From positions 1,240,001 through 1,304,000 of the forward strand of contig NZ_CP060096.1 in NCBI RefSeq assembly GCF_017357865.1: a stretch of DNA of 64,000 nt. The letters are read 5' to 3'. Of this stretch, positions 31,026 to 40,608 are shown in pieces. The number at the start of each line of letters is the position of its first letter. The stretch's first letter is position 1. The notes beneath the pieces were generated by a model. It saw nothing but the letters and a program-made list of their open reading frames with translations. It made no database searches and had not been told where the DNA came from. Both the position numbers and the translations under genes were made by a program. Source of the stretch: Aceticella autotrophica (GTDB lineage: Bacteria; Bacillota; Thermoanaerobacteria; Thermoanaerobacterales; Thermoanaerobacteraceae).

Positions 31026-32195
31026 TTATATTATTTTACCATAAAATCCTCCACCACCAATTCTCAAAGTGAAATTTCCCTGTCTTATCTTAAATATATT
31101 TTCTGCTGCTTTTGAACCCACAACTTTTTCAAGGTCATGGTAAGAAGCCCTATGTAGAGCATAAATCTCATTTCCAAATTCATTAACAAGCTTTTTAATT
31201 GTCTTATAACCAATTTTAGGTATGAATTCCAAAGGAATTTGATACACATATTCAGGTCTGAATTTAGGATGTATAATATCCTGATCCTTTATCTCAGCAA
31301 TACGGTCTTTTACGCCAAATACTATATTTTTACTGCCGCAGTTTGTACAGATATATACGGGCGGAACTTCTGTTGACACATTACTGCAGTCTAAGCAAAA
31401 AGTTCTGTGATATTTGCCGAGTTCCGGGTTTAAACCATAATTTTTTATTATTTTTTTCCCATCCTCCCTATTTAATACAGAAAAAACTTCATCAAAATCA
31501 GGCTCTTGCATTTCGAATATATTAAATTCCCTGGCAATTTTATTTAATGAGTGGGCATCAGAATTACTTAAAAAAGTTTTTGATTTTAATTCGCTTATTT
31601 CATCAGCTAAATCAGTGTCAGAACTTAATCCAAGTTCTATTGAATTTAAATCATTATAATATTCTTTAAAAATATCACCCAATCTTTCTGTTGAACTGCC
31701 ATAATAGCTTTTGAAGGGAGTAAATACATGTGCCGGAATTAAAAATCCTCCTAAATCTTTTACGATTTTATAAATTTCTATACTGCTTAAACTGCATCTC
31801 TGGCTACTTAAATTAATATTTTTTATATGATTTGATAATATATTAGAAAATTTCCTCATAGACTTAATGTCTCTTAAAAAGCATAATATATGAGGAGACC
31901 CTTTTTTTTCTCCACCTATTTCCACTTCACTTGCCAATAAAAGAGTTATCCTGTTTTTGTATCTTAATCCTCCACCATGTAAAGGTATTAAAATATCTTT
32001 ATTCATCATGAAATTTAGTTCATCTAAAATCTCTGGAACTGCACAATCAACAAGTCCAACAATATCTATTCCCTTTATAAAACATTGTTCTAAAATATTT
32101 ATCGGGGTTAGTTTATTTGAAGCTGTTATTTTAACGGGTTTACCACTTTTAGTTCTGCCTATATGTACATGTAGATCTACATTATATATCATCAA
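31026..32195 (-). CDS. Endonuclease Q family PHP-domain protein
   Basis: 389 residues. The PHP metal motifs start with NVDLHVHIGR; later ones include LIPAHVFTP and FLSNSDAHSLN. A zinc ribbon follows (CLDCSNVSTEVPPVYICTNC, Cys positions about 262-283), then a helix-hairpin-helix part. This is the domain order of EndoQ, which cuts 5' to deaminated or abasic bases in archaea and some Firmicutes. GAGG precedes the ATG. Confidence 0.82.
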   Translation of the reverse strand: MMIYNVDLHVHIGRTKSGKPVKITASNKLTPINILEQCFIKGIDIVGLVDCAVPEILDELNFMMNKDILIPLHGGGLRYKNRITLLLASEVEIGGEKKGSPHILCFLRDIKSMRKFSNILSNHIKNINLSSQRCSLSSIEIYKIVKDLGGFLIPAHVFTPFKSYYGSSTERLGDIFKEYYNDLNSIELGLSSDTDLADEISELKSKTFLSNSDAHSLNKIAREFNIFEMQEPDFDEVFSVLNREDGKKIIKNYGLNPELGKYHRTFCLDCSNVSTEVPPVYICTNCGSKNIVFGVKDRIAEIKDQDIIHPKFRPEYVYQIPLEFIPKIGYKTIKKLVNEFGNEIYALHRASYHDLEKVVGSKAAENIFKIRQGNFTLRIGGGGFYGKII

Positions 32196-32222
32196 AAGAA
32201 CCTCATTTCATTTATTTGAAAA

Positions 32223-32753
32223 TTATAATAGATTAATATAATATAAAATTGCAATAATTGTTTTAGCATCTACAATTTCATTTTTTTTAATCATCTCAAC
32301 CAATTCGTTAATAGTATATTCATACACTTCTAAAAATTCATCGTCATCTGTATCAACATGTTCTTCCCTTAAATTTTCTGCAAGATAGACATATATATTT
32401 TCTTCTGAAAATCCCGGTGAAGGGTAAAAGGATAAAAGGAGTTTTAATTTTTCTGATGTATATCCTGTTTCTTCCATAAGTTCCCTTTTAGCACAAGCAT
32501 CAGGATTTTCTCCAAATTCAAGTTTTCCTGCAGGTATTTCAAATAAAGCTTTATTTGCAGCCTTGCGAAATTGTTTTACAATCAATATTTTACCATTATC
32601 TTTCACAGCAAGTATTGACACACCACCCGGATGCTCTACAATTTCACGATTTGATTTCTTGCCATCTGGCAGTATTACATCATCAATGCGTAAATTTAAA
32701 ATTTTCCCTTCATATAATTTTTTTGAGGCTATTGTTTTTTCAAAAAGATCCAT
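32223..32753 (-). CDS. Nudix hydrolase, ADP-ribose pyrophosphatase type
   Basis: 176 residues. The Nudix box GKLEFGENPDACAKRELMEE continues to TGY and matches Gx5Ex7REUxEExGU. FEIPAG before it and YPSPGFSEE after it are typical of ADP-ribose pyrophosphatases (NudF). M at 32753 has AAAGGA eight bases upstream and fits better than the earlier ATGs. Confidence 0.88.
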   Translation of the reverse strand: MDLFEKTIASKKLYEGKILNLRIDDVILPDGKKSNREIVEHPGGVSILAVKDNGKILIVKQFRKAANKALFEIPAGKLEFGENPDACAKRELMEETGYTSEKLKLLLSFYPSPGFSEENIYVYLAENLREEHVDTDDDEFLEVYEYTINELVEMIKKNEIVDAKTIIAILYYINLL

Positions 32754-32821
32754 AATCAACATCCTTTCCATAGGTATATTTTGAAGAAATTTACATAAAA
32801 TATCATCAGGAGGTGGTGCAA

Positions 32822-32938
32822 ATGATTATATATGGCAATAAAATATATTTTATAGGTAAATTCCATGAATTATTGAAAATATTAAGAGAATTAAGCGTGA
32901 AATATACAACAATAAGCGAACTTATTAGTTTAAAATAA
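32822..32938 (+). CDS. 38-residue conserved-looking small protein on the plus strand
   Basis: AGGAGGTGGTGCAA directly precedes an ATG that opens MIIYGNKIYFIGKFHELLKI and closes ISLK-stop. It is Lys/Ile-rich with one short amphipathic helix and has no transmembrane segment or recognisable family. It is the only plus-strand gene outside the transposon. Its last nine bases overlap the 3' end of the DUF3866 gene, so the two mRNAs are complementary there. Confidence 0.7.
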   Translation: MIIYGNKIYFIGKFHELLKILRELSVKYTTISELISLK

Positions 32939-33997
32939 TGTATTACAGTAGATTGCAGCGGCACCACAAGCATTAAAAAATTCTTTTTCCAAGCTGTAAT
33001 CTCTACCCATTGTTGTAATTTTTATTCTGCAATTTTTTAAGTAATCATTTGTTATTGATGCATCAATAAATACCTTGTTGAACTTTTTAAATACAGGATT
33101 ATTTTGAATTTGCTTATTTACAATCTCCATCATATTCTTTTCCATCACAGGAAAAGTCAGAGTGCAATTACTATTACATACCTCAAGAACAGTAATTGTA
33201 TGATGGCTAATACCCATATGTCTTTCTCGTTTGTCACTAAAACTTATTCTTGGAATTAAAATTGGATTACCCCCCAACTTATTTACCGCATCTATATAAT
33301 ATCCTTGATCTATACCTGTAAAACCATATTTTGTGCCTGTACCTACAATACCAGGACCCATTGCAACAATTATAACATCAGCTTTTATGATTTCCTTAGC
33401 ACAAATAAGAGCTGTATAAATATTAACAGCTTCATAATCTCCCCCGAATGCATGCCCAATTGTAATTGTTTCATTTATAATGCCTTCTTTTTTTAAATAA
33501 TACACCGTATTACTAAAAGATATTGGTATACTTGCAGAATCTGTCATTATGTACGCTATCTTTATATCAGTTTTTAAATGTTTTAATACAATAGATGCAG
33601 GTGCAACCATACTGTGAAGTTCTCCTATAATAACAGGAATTCCATCAAGACTCTTGAAATTATTGAAAGTCTCATGGTATGGGCTATCTTGCTCTTCTAC
33701 CGATAAAACATTTATTTGCACCGGTGTATACCTTAATTTCATTATATGACCATTTCCTTTTAAATCAAGCTTATGATATCGTGTATTTAACAGTATAAAA
33801 TCATATCCGCCAGTACCAAGATTAAGTTTTTTTGCAGTTTCATTAATATATACCTTATCACCGACTTTTATTTCACCTGAAATATGGTCATAATTGACCG
33901 CCTTTGTAATTTCACCTTCTAATTCAACTTCAACAAATGTTATGGCATTTCTTTTTGAAATAATCTTTTTAACAATTCCAGAATTAATGCTAATCAT
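32930..33997 (-). CDS. DUF3866 family protein
   Basis: 355 residues. The N-terminal beta-rich part (GIVKKIISKRNAITFVEVEL) and the Gly-rich core (VIVAMGPGIVGTGTKYGFTG, HMGISHHTITVL) are characteristic. It usually lies near Nudix hydrolase and phosphopentomutase or recombinase genes in Firmicutes and has no known activity. AAAGG precedes the ATG. Confidence 0.85.
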   Translation of the reverse strand: MISINSGIVKKIISKRNAITFVEVELEGEITKAVNYDHISGEIKVGDKVYINETAKKLNLGTGGYDFILLNTRYHKLDLKGNGHIMKLRYTPVQINVLSVEEQDSPYHETFNNFKSLDGIPVIIGELHSMVAPASIVLKHLKTDIKIAYIMTDSASIPISFSNTVYYLKKEGIINETITIGHAFGGDYEAVNIYTALICAKEIIKADVIIVAMGPGIVGTGTKYGFTGIDQGYYIDAVNKLGGNPILIPRISFSDKRERHMGISHHTITVLEVCNSNCTLTFPVMEKNMMEIVNKQIQNNPVFKKFNKVFIDASITNDYLKNCRIKITTMGRDYSLEKEFFNACGAAAIYCNTLF

Positions 33998-34011
33998 TTT
34001 ACCAACCTTTC

Positions 34012-34815
34012 TTATTTTCTGCCAATCATATCAATATAATTTAATAATTTGTTTTTTTCGATTATTTTGGTTAAGGAATATTTTTCTGTTAATGTATGTA
34101 TCAAAATTAAAAGTATAAGTATTATAATTCTTATTTTAAAGCTAAAAATAATAACACTGGCTATTCCAATAGTCAAACCTAAAACATTTGAACCAGCATC
34201 ACCCATCATAATTTTTCCTTTTAAATCCAATGGTAAATAAATAATTACAATTCCTAACATTATCATAAGAAAAATCGGATGTGCATTTCCAATGATTAAA
34301 AAAACAAACGATAAAAATATAAAAACCTTTCCTGCTCTTCCAGGTCTTAAATCTAAAAGATTTAAAAAATTTGTAAATAAAGCAATAATCAAGGTATTTA
34401 TTATAATATTAATAATATTTTTGCTTATATTTATACTTAAATATAAAGCTACTAAAAAGCCCATAACGGCTTTTAAGCCTCCTGTTGTTAATTTTCCATG
34501 CAGCATTGACCTTATATGTCCTTTTAAACCTGTTACACTTCTATCACCAAGTAAATCATCTATTAAACCGATATATGACATTATTATTATGGATATCATA
34601 AATAAATAAATATTATTTTCTTTAATACCTATTGTGGTTATTACTATAAAAGATAAAAAAATAGCAGGGATAAATAATATTCCTCCACAAGCAGGCACTA
34701 AATCTTTTTTATAATTTTCCCGCAAGCAAATAGATTTATCCAAAATCTGAAAAACAAATTTCCATGTAATAATCATTGCAAAAAGTGAAATAATAAAAGG
34801 TAGATATAAAATCAT
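34012..34815 (-). CDS. MraY/WecA-like phosphoglycosyl transferase, variant
   Basis: 267 residues with about ten membrane helices. IGLIDDLLGDRSVTGLKGH carries the first Asp pair and IMMGDAGSNVLGLTIG the last motif of the polyprenyl-phosphate UDP-sugar transferases. The usual middle motif is replaced by NLLDLRPGRAG, which lacks DGxxGLA, so substrate or activity may differ. It is followed by a GT2 enzyme and SteB, forming a cell-envelope group. Confidence 0.75.
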   Translation of the reverse strand: MILYLPFIISLFAMIITWKFVFQILDKSICLRENYKKDLVPACGGILFIPAIFLSFIVITTIGIKENNIYLFMISIIIMSYIGLIDDLLGDRSVTGLKGHIRSMLHGKLTTGGLKAVMGFLVALYLSINISKNIINIIINTLIIALFTNFLNLLDLRPGRAGKVFIFLSFVFLIIGNAHPIFLMIMLGIVIIYLPLDLKGKIMMGDAGSNVLGLTIGIASVIIFSFKIRIIILILLILIHTLTEKYSLTKIIEKNKLLNYIDMIGRK

Positions 34816-34869
34816 AATAAAACCCCCATTTATCTTTCAGCAGGATGAAATAAAAATTATTTTTTATCC

Positions 34870-35547
34870 TTAATCTTTTTTAATTGATTTGTATAATAAA
34901 ACTTTCAAAATATCGAAAAATTGCCTTCCTCTATGAATAAACCCTTTTATATCTCTTAATGTAACTGCATGTGTCATATTAACCTCTACTTCTTTAATTT
35001 TATATCCTTTTTTTAATATGTCTATGGTCATTCCAACCTCTATCCCATAACCCTTGTGAAACTTTTTTATTCCTTCAAGGACTTCTTTCTTAAAGGCCCT
35101 TTGTCCCGATAAAGCAGATTCAAATTCACAACCTGTTAATGCCTTTACACCTTTTTTTGCAAGCTTTTTAACAACTCCAAAACCAGATTTAATATTTATT
35201 TTTGGAAATTTTGCAACAGTTACATCAGCTTCATTATTTATTACAGGTAATAATAATTTTTTAACTTCTCTTGAAGTAAGACCTATATCAGCATCAAGAA
35301 AAACGATAATATCATTTTTAACATATTTTAATCCTTCTTTTAATGCAGTACCTTTCCCTAAATTATTTTTCATATTAACAATTTTAGCGCCAGCTTTTTT
35401 GGCTTTTTCAACCGTATCATCTGTTGAACCATCATTAACAACTATAATTTCATCAATTTCTGTAATGTCCTTCATTCCTTTTATTGTATCGCCTATCCTA
35501 TCAGCTTCATTATACGCTGGTATTAAAACACTGGCTTTGTAAGTCAT
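34870..35547 (-). CDS. Family 2 glycosyltransferase
   Basis: 225 residues of the GT-A fold: VLIPAYNEADRIGDTI, IIVVNDGSTDDT (nucleotide site) and VFLDADIGLT (DxD metal site). There is no obvious membrane tail, so this may be a cytosolic sugar transferase to a lipid or polymer, as in DPM1/GT2 enzymes. It lies between the MraY-like gene and steB; acceptor unknown. Confidence 0.85.
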   Translation of the reverse strand: MTYKASVLIPAYNEADRIGDTIKGMKDITEIDEIIVVNDGSTDDTVEKAKKAGAKIVNMKNNLGKGTALKEGLKYVKNDIIVFLDADIGLTSREVKKLLLPVINNEADVTVAKFPKINIKSGFGVVKKLAKKGVKALTGCEFESALSGQRAFKKEVLEGIKKFHKGYGIEVGMTIDILKKGYKIKEVEVNMTHAVTLRDIKGFIHRGRQFFDILKVLLYKSIKKD

Positions 35548-35575
35548 AATTTCACCTCATATTGGTTTTTATAGT

Positions 35576-36460
35576 TTATGGTGTATTAGCAAAAGAATCT
35601 GGCATTAATGCTGAATCACCAGGTTTTACACCATAATGACCTTCTTTGCCTTGCATCACCATAATTAAAGCTGTTTGCCCTACAATATTATCTATATTAT
35701 CAACGGTTGATAACCTTTGTTTTTTATAAGTTTCTACATAACTGTATTTTACATCACTTGGTTCTACCCCAACTATAGGTATATTTAATGTTTTTATCTG
35801 TTTTATTATAGGTATGTCAATAATATTTAAATTATTATCTTTATTATTACTACCCCCTACAATAATTACAAAATCGGTATTTCCAGAAACACCATTAAAA
35901 TTAATGTAACCTTTATCTTTAAGATAAGTTATTAAATCATTATCCTGCCCTGTAACAATAGCATTTGATAGTTTAGCAGATAAAAAGTCAGTAATATTTT
36001 TTGAATCAACAGTACCATATTTGGACAGATAATTTGATAGATCTTTTTTATCAGCATCACTTAAATTATTTATATTGTTATTAAATATTGTTATGGAATT
36101 TATTGAAGCACCTGCTTTTGTTAGGGCATTTATCATACCTGAACAAATAAAGTCATTATTTGTTTCAATTATCGCAACTTTGACCCCCTCTAATTTTTTT
36201 GAAACAAGGATAGGAAAAACTATTTTACCATACTGATTAAGTATATCCTTCTCTTTTGTAAGATTCTGAACATTGTTTTTTAAATTTGAATTTTCTGACT
36301 GTATATCTTTAAATTTTTGTTCAAGTTGATTTATTATTGTGTCCTGTTGAATTGAAAAAGCCTTTTGTCCATCAAGCATAAATCCAATAAATATGCCTAT
36401 TCCTAATGCCATAAAAATAGCTGCAATAGTTAGAACATAGTATCTTATATTAATGTTCAT
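35576..36460 (-). CDS. steB: SteB-like (copper transporter/MctB fold) membrane protein
   Basis: 294 residues. A membrane helix (about 10-30) and a coiled coil (about 37-73) precede an alpha/beta domain (VKVAIIETNNDF, FVIIVGGSNN) typical of the MctB/SteB family; a short C-terminal tail follows. SteA-SteB is a conserved pair linked to cell division in Corynebacterium. The second IS607 copy lies between the native Shine-Dalgarno and this ATG, leaving only AGGG from the element tip. Confidence 0.8.
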   Translation of the reverse strand: MNINIRYYVLTIAAIFMALGIGIFIGFMLDGQKAFSIQQDTIINQLEQKFKDIQSENSNLKNNVQNLTKEKDILNQYGKIVFPILVSKKLEGVKVAIIETNNDFICSGMINALTKAGASINSITIFNNNINNLSDADKKDLSNYLSKYGTVDSKNITDFLSAKLSNAIVTGQDNDLITYLKDKGYINFNGVSGNTDFVIIVGGSNNKDNNLNIIDIPIIKQIKTLNIPIVGVEPSDVKYSYVETYKKQRLSTVDNIDNIVGQTALIMVMQGKEGHYGVKPGDSALMPDSFANTP

Positions 36461-36466
36461 GATGAC

Positions 36467-36760
36467 CCTGGTTCAAAAAAGTTTACAATACATAACAATA
36501 ATTAATTTTTGTAAACCCGGCCTCCCCATGACCAGGCTTTACACCTCCATGATAAATTTTTACTGGGGCGACAGGGAGACCTTAGTCCCGGGAATCCCAC
36601 CCGGACGGGAGAACGGCGCTTTACGAGCGCAAAACACGGTCATATGGAAAACTATAAGGGTTTTCGTCTTGCGTTGACCGTTAAGCGAGGCTTATGCTCT
36701 GCCTCCCGCGATCTGTTAAATACGACCTGCCGGTTATTTCCGTACTCCAGCTAAACAGGG
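36467..36760 (-). ncRNA. Probable omega-RNA region at the tnpB 3' end, copy 2
   Basis: It is very similar to 23494-23787. The bases just outside the element are the steB start region (GTCATCATGAAC), which would be its guide if the TnpB rule applies. Conservation of a non-coding block between two insertions supports RNA function, but recent common origin alone could explain it. Confidence 0.58.
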
Positions 36761-38470
36761 TCACCTACTTGATAAAGCAAGCTGCTTCAAGTCATGCCAG
36801 ACGGAATAAAATGATTCTTGTTTAAAACGAGTCAGACCGTTAAACTTAAGAATCTTTCCGTCCAGTTTCTTGAAGAGCTGCTTCACCTTTCGGGTCATCC
36901 CTCTTCCTTCCCCAGGCAAGGAATTTGCCTTTTGATTCAGCTTTTCTTTAAGGACTTGGATTTTCTGTTTTAATTCATTGGTAAAACGCTCTTTGAAACC
37001 TATCGCACGACGGGCTATTACCAATGCTGCGGCATGGTGTATTATTATGCCGTACTTCTTTTTGTACTTCCAGTAACCTATGGTTGACGTGTGTGCCGGC
37101 CAAACCTGTTTTACACCTACTCCTTCTTTAAAAGCCCTGCGTATGACAGCTTCGACTATCTTTCTAAAAGGGAAGTTGGCTGCCATGCGGTTGAATTTTT
37201 TGTTGGTATCCAGATGGTCTTTCCCGAAGTCCAGCTTTTCTAAGGCTATGGGTTTACCCAAGGCTTTAGCAATGTCTACTATTACTTTGGCCAATACTCC
37301 GATTAAATAGGTCCGACGGTACCCACGGCTGTAAGCTAATTCTGGTATCTTGATATAAAGAAAACCATTCGGATGTATCGTTAAGAGAAATTCACCGTCA
37401 AATTTGTGTAAGGCTTTTGGATATGGTACCTCAAAATCTTTTAACCATGGTTCTGGTTGACCGGTGCAACCGACATTGGCAAGTGCTATACCGTCAGGGT
37501 TGGTGTCCATACCTAAATATCCATAGTCGGGATTGGTTGTTAAATCAGGTGGTGTTAAGACGAAACTTATATGTGCCCTGTACCTGTCATCCTTGCCTTT
37601 GATAAGCTCTACCGTATAAGGTGCACGGGATAAAAGTAATTCATACACCTTTGAACGGTATTTGTCCGGCAGCCAGAGTCTACCTTCTACACGGGGTGCC
37701 CTTGTCATTACGGGTCTACCTTTAATATCCGTACCTTTTTGCTCGGACAGGTGAGAAATGGTTACTGATAAGAAAAATTCTCCGTCATATTCGCTTATCT
37801 TGATGTTCGGGTTGCCGCCTTTGGTCTTGTCTCCGCGGGAATATAACCTGTCTTGACGTGCCTTACGCCATTCTTCTATCGGAATCCTGCCTTTGCAAAC
37901 TTTCTTCCACAAAGAATGACCTCCGAAGACTACTGTTGGTACGGTGTCATTGTCTTGGTGAGAGAACAGCTCAGATAGTTTGTCAGATAGTTTTTTCACC
38001 CTGGCTTTGCGACCGTGTACGGTGTGCTTAATGTTTTTGATCTTTTCCGGGTCATTCTTTTCAACAGCTTTATCTAAGGTTTTTTCTGCCTGTCTAAGTT
38101 TTTTCTTTGCACGGGATAGTTTTGTTTTTGTTTCTTCTATTTCCAGCTTTAAAAGTTCTTTTTGTGATTCGATTATGGCTCTACCTTTCAGTATGGCGTC
38201 ATCACAGCATCGTGAGTTTAAGCCAAATACCTGCTGACATTCTTTTTTTAGTTCTTCACGTGATTTATCTTCCTGCAGCCGGTTGAATGCCCAGCGCATG
38301 CAGGAGCAGAACAATCTCATCTCGGTCTTCAGCGGGTCCTCCATCCCACGGCTCCACTTTTTTAAGCGGAAGGCAGGATAGACCTCTGGGAAAAATTCGC
38401 CGCAGACGGTGCAGCTTATTTCACCGCTAAGGCTGTACGATTTATTTTTGTTCTTTTTCCCTTTCTTCAT
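36761..38470 (-). CDS. tnpB: TnpB-like RuvC nuclease, copy 2
   Basis: 569 residues, close to the 23788-25485 protein throughout, including GYLGMDTNPDG, IALEKLDFGK and IHHAAALVIARR (His at the usual third Asp). It is intact despite loss of tnpA in the same element. Promoter TTGATA (38534-38539)-N17-TACAAT (38511-38516). A second Cys-containing N-terminus (EISCTVCGEF) differs from copy 1. Confidence 0.85.
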   Translation of the reverse strand: MKKGKKNKNKSYSLSGEISCTVCGEFFPEVYPAFRLKKWSRGMEDPLKTEMRLFCSCMRWAFNRLQEDKSREELKKECQQVFGLNSRCCDDAILKGRAIIESQKELLKLEIEETKTKLSRAKKKLRQAEKTLDKAVEKNDPEKIKNIKHTVHGRKARVKKLSDKLSELFSHQDNDTVPTVVFGGHSLWKKVCKGRIPIEEWRKARQDRLYSRGDKTKGGNPNIKISEYDGEFFLSVTISHLSEQKGTDIKGRPVMTRAPRVEGRLWLPDKYRSKVYELLLSRAPYTVELIKGKDDRYRAHISFVLTPPDLTTNPDYGYLGMDTNPDGIALANVGCTGQPEPWLKDFEVPYPKALHKFDGEFLLTIHPNGFLYIKIPELAYSRGYRRTYLIGVLAKVIVDIAKALGKPIALEKLDFGKDHLDTNKKFNRMAANFPFRKIVEAVIRRAFKEGVGVKQVWPAHTSTIGYWKYKKKYGIIIHHAAALVIARRAIGFKERFTNELKQKIQVLKEKLNQKANSLPGEGRGMTRKVKQLFKKLDGKILKFNGLTRFKQESFYSVWHDLKQLALSSR

Positions 38471-38510
38471 CTGACTTCACCTCCGTTATCAGTTCCCGGA
38501 AACCCTGATT

Positions 38511-38539
38511 ATTGTATTATATTTATTATGTTTTATCAA
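38511..38539 (-). promoter_or_regulatory. IS607 promoter, copy 2
   Basis: TTGATA and TACAAT with a 17-bp spacer, retained at the element tip after the tnpA deletion, now placed about 40 bp before tnpB. Confidence 0.6.
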
Positions 38540-38574
38540 GGTTTGTCGGAAATAAGGTAGCTGTTACTTACCTC

Positions 38575-39699
38575 CTAAAATCCTAATAATAATCTTAATT
38601 TCAATTCTAATAGTTTCATTAATCGTTGTGTAGGTGGAGAAAAGTATGCTATTACTCCAAGCGGTATCATAGCTGAAAAAATTATTCCAAATATATATGA
38701 TATCTTGAAATTTTCCCTGTATAACTTGTTTACACCCTTTGCGTCAATTAATTTAGAGCCAATTTTTAATCTTACAAGGAAAGTACTGGACATGCCTTTT
38801 CGTCCCTTTTCAAGAAAATCTATCATACTTGAATGAGTACCTACAGCCACAATTAAATCTGCCCCTTTTTCAAAAGCTAACAACATAGCTATGTCCTCAC
38901 TGGTCCCAGGTGCTTTAAATATATGTGCTTTCTCAAGATTAAGTGTTTTAATTCTATCTAAGCCCGGTGCTCTTCCGTCAGGATATGCATGTATAACTAT
39001 TTCACCTGCTTGTTTTAATGCTTTATCACTAACACTATCCATATCTCCAACTATTATATCCGGTTTTAAACCAAATTCCAATAAAGCATCAGCACCACCA
39101 TCTACTCCGATAAGAACAGGTTTCACATCTCTTATATATTGCTTTATAGTGAATAAATCCTCTTTATAGTCCTTGCCTCTAACAACAACAAGTGACTGCC
39201 TGTCCTTAAAGTTTGTTTTAATATCAGGAATATTCATATCGCTAATAATAAAAGATTTTTCTCTTTTTGCATATTCAAGTGTATTTTCGATAAAATTATT
39301 TAACTCTATTTCAAGATTTTCTTTACATTCTTCCATTTTATATTTTATTATATCATGTGTTAAAATTTTACCTTTCGCAATTAAAGAATTATCCTTATAT
39401 ATTTCATTATCTATAATTGTAACTTTATCATTTTCCTTTAAAACTTCAAAAATTTTTTTGCCAACATCATCAATAATAGGAATACCTGCTTTATTTAATA
39501 TCAAAGGACCTAAATTCGGATATTTACCGCTTATTGATTTATTCGCATTAATAACTGCCAAAACTTTTTTTTCAGATAATGATTCTGCCGCAATCTCATC
39601 TATGTCGAGATGATCAATAACAGCGATTTCTCCAGGTTTTATACGTTTTACTAAATTTTTCGTTTTTACATCTATTTTAATCGAACCAGTTATTTGCAT
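38575..39699 (-). CDS. steA: SteA-like cytokinetic ring protein
   Basis: 374 residues. KIDVKTKNLVKRIKPGEIAV at the start, a thiamin-pyrophosphokinase-like domain (VLIGVDGGADALLEFGLKPD, IIVGDMDSVSD, AVGTHSSMIDFLE) and a C-terminal membrane region. This domain set defines SteA, the cytokinetic partner of SteB; GGAGG precedes the ATG. Its stop is directly followed by GGAGGTAAG, the former steB ribosome-binding site. Confidence 0.88.
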   Translation of the reverse strand: MQITGSIKIDVKTKNLVKRIKPGEIAVIDHLDIDEIAAESLSEKKVLAVINANKSISGKYPNLGPLILNKAGIPIIDDVGKKIFEVLKENDKVTIIDNEIYKDNSLIAKGKILTHDIIKYKMEECKENLEIELNNFIENTLEYAKREKSFIISDMNIPDIKTNFKDRQSLVVVRGKDYKEDLFTIKQYIRDVKPVLIGVDGGADALLEFGLKPDIIVGDMDSVSDKALKQAGEIVIHAYPDGRAPGLDRIKTLNLEKAHIFKAPGTSEDIAMLLAFEKGADLIVAVGTHSSMIDFLEKGRKGMSSTFLVRLKIGSKLIDAKGVNKLYRENFKISYIFGIIFSAMIPLGVIAYFSPPTQRLMKLLELKLRLLLGF

Positions 39700-39762
39700 G
39701 GTTAGTCCTCCAGAACATTATTCATTGTCTATTATAGCATAAAATTAATTTTGACAAAACAA

Positions 39763-39789
39763 AAAAAATACGGTGTATATCACCGTATT
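39763..39789 (-). terminator. Terminator after spo0A
   Basis: AATACGGTG and CACCGTATT form a nine-pair stem followed on the minus strand by TTTTTTTT, at the spo0A stop. A textbook intrinsic terminator. Confidence 0.88.
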
Positions 39790-40570
39790 AACTTGCTTTT
39801 AAACCTAATCTTAATTTATCTGCAATAAGTGCTATAAATTCTGAATTAGTAGGTTTTCCCCTTTTTTCATCAATTGTATAAGCAAATAATTCATTTAAAA
39901 CATCTACTTTTCCTCTACTCCAAGCAACTTCTATTGCATGTCTAATTGCTCTTTCTACCCTGCTTGGAGTTGTATCATATTTTTCAGCAATCTTTGGATA
40001 AAGTAATTTTGTTACAGAATTTAAATATTCTATATCATCCATAACTAATGTAATCGCATCTCTTAAATAAGAATATCCTTTGATATGTGCTGGTATTCCA
40101 ACATCATGAATTACTTTTGTTATTAATGTTTCTATATCAGTATCTTTTTTACTTGATATTACAGGCATAACTGCTTTTGAAACAACATCCGTTTCTATAT
40201 CCATAATTTCAACGATACGCTTTGAAAGTATTTCTAAATCAAAAGGTTTTAATATGTAGTAGTCTGCTCCGAGATTTATTGCCTTTTGTGTAATTTTTTC
40301 CTGCCCAACCGCTGATAAAATTATTATCCTGGGTCTTTTTACATTTAATTCATTTAGTTTTTCTAAAACACCTATTCCATCAAGGTAAGGCATTATAATA
40401 TCAAGTATAAGTAAATCTGGTTCGCTATTCTTAATCAATTCTAATGTCTGGTTTCCATCATTTGCTGTACCAAGTATTTCAATATTATCTTTTGATGATA
40501 GATAATCAAAAAGGATATTGCAGAATTCTTTATTATCATCAGATATACCAATTTTAATTTTTTTTAACAA
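39788..40570 (-). CDS. spo0A: Sporulation master regulator Spo0A
   Basis: About 260 residues. Receiver domain with phosphoacceptor Asp in [10 protein letters not shown] and Lys in YYILKPFD, then the DNA-binding effector domain ([19 protein letters not shown]). An ATG at 40588 encodes the GGGGAGGAG itself (MGRS), so the start is taken as TTG at 40570, seven bases after AGGAG. A sigma-H promoter precedes it and spoIVB lies upstream, the conserved order. Confidence 0.95.
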   Translation of the reverse strand: MLKKIKIGISDDNKEFCNILFDYLSSKDNIEILGTANDGNQTLELIKNSEPDLLILDIIMPYLDGIGVLEKLNELNVKRPRIIILSAVGQEKITQKAINLGADYYILKPFDLEILSKRIVEIMDIETDVVSKAVMPVISSKKDTDIETLITKVIHDVGIPAHIKGYSYLRDAITLVMDDIEYLNSVTKLLYPKIAEKYDTTPSRVERAIRHAIEVAWSRGKVDVLNELFAYTIDEKRGKPTNSEFIALIADKLRLGLKAS

Positions 40571-40608
40571 TTTAAAACTCCTCCCCATTATTTTTATTTA
40601 TATTTATA

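Larger units (their letters stand above)
36470..38567 (-). mobile_element. IS607-type element, copy 2, lacking tnpA
   Basis: Same ends as copy 1 (CCTGGTTCAAAAAAG to GTAGCTGTTAC), but nearly all of tnpA is missing: only its last 35 bases or so (to GGAAACCCTG) remain. tnpB and the RNA region are intact, so the element can be mobilised only in trans. It lies between steA and steB. Confidence 0.88.
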
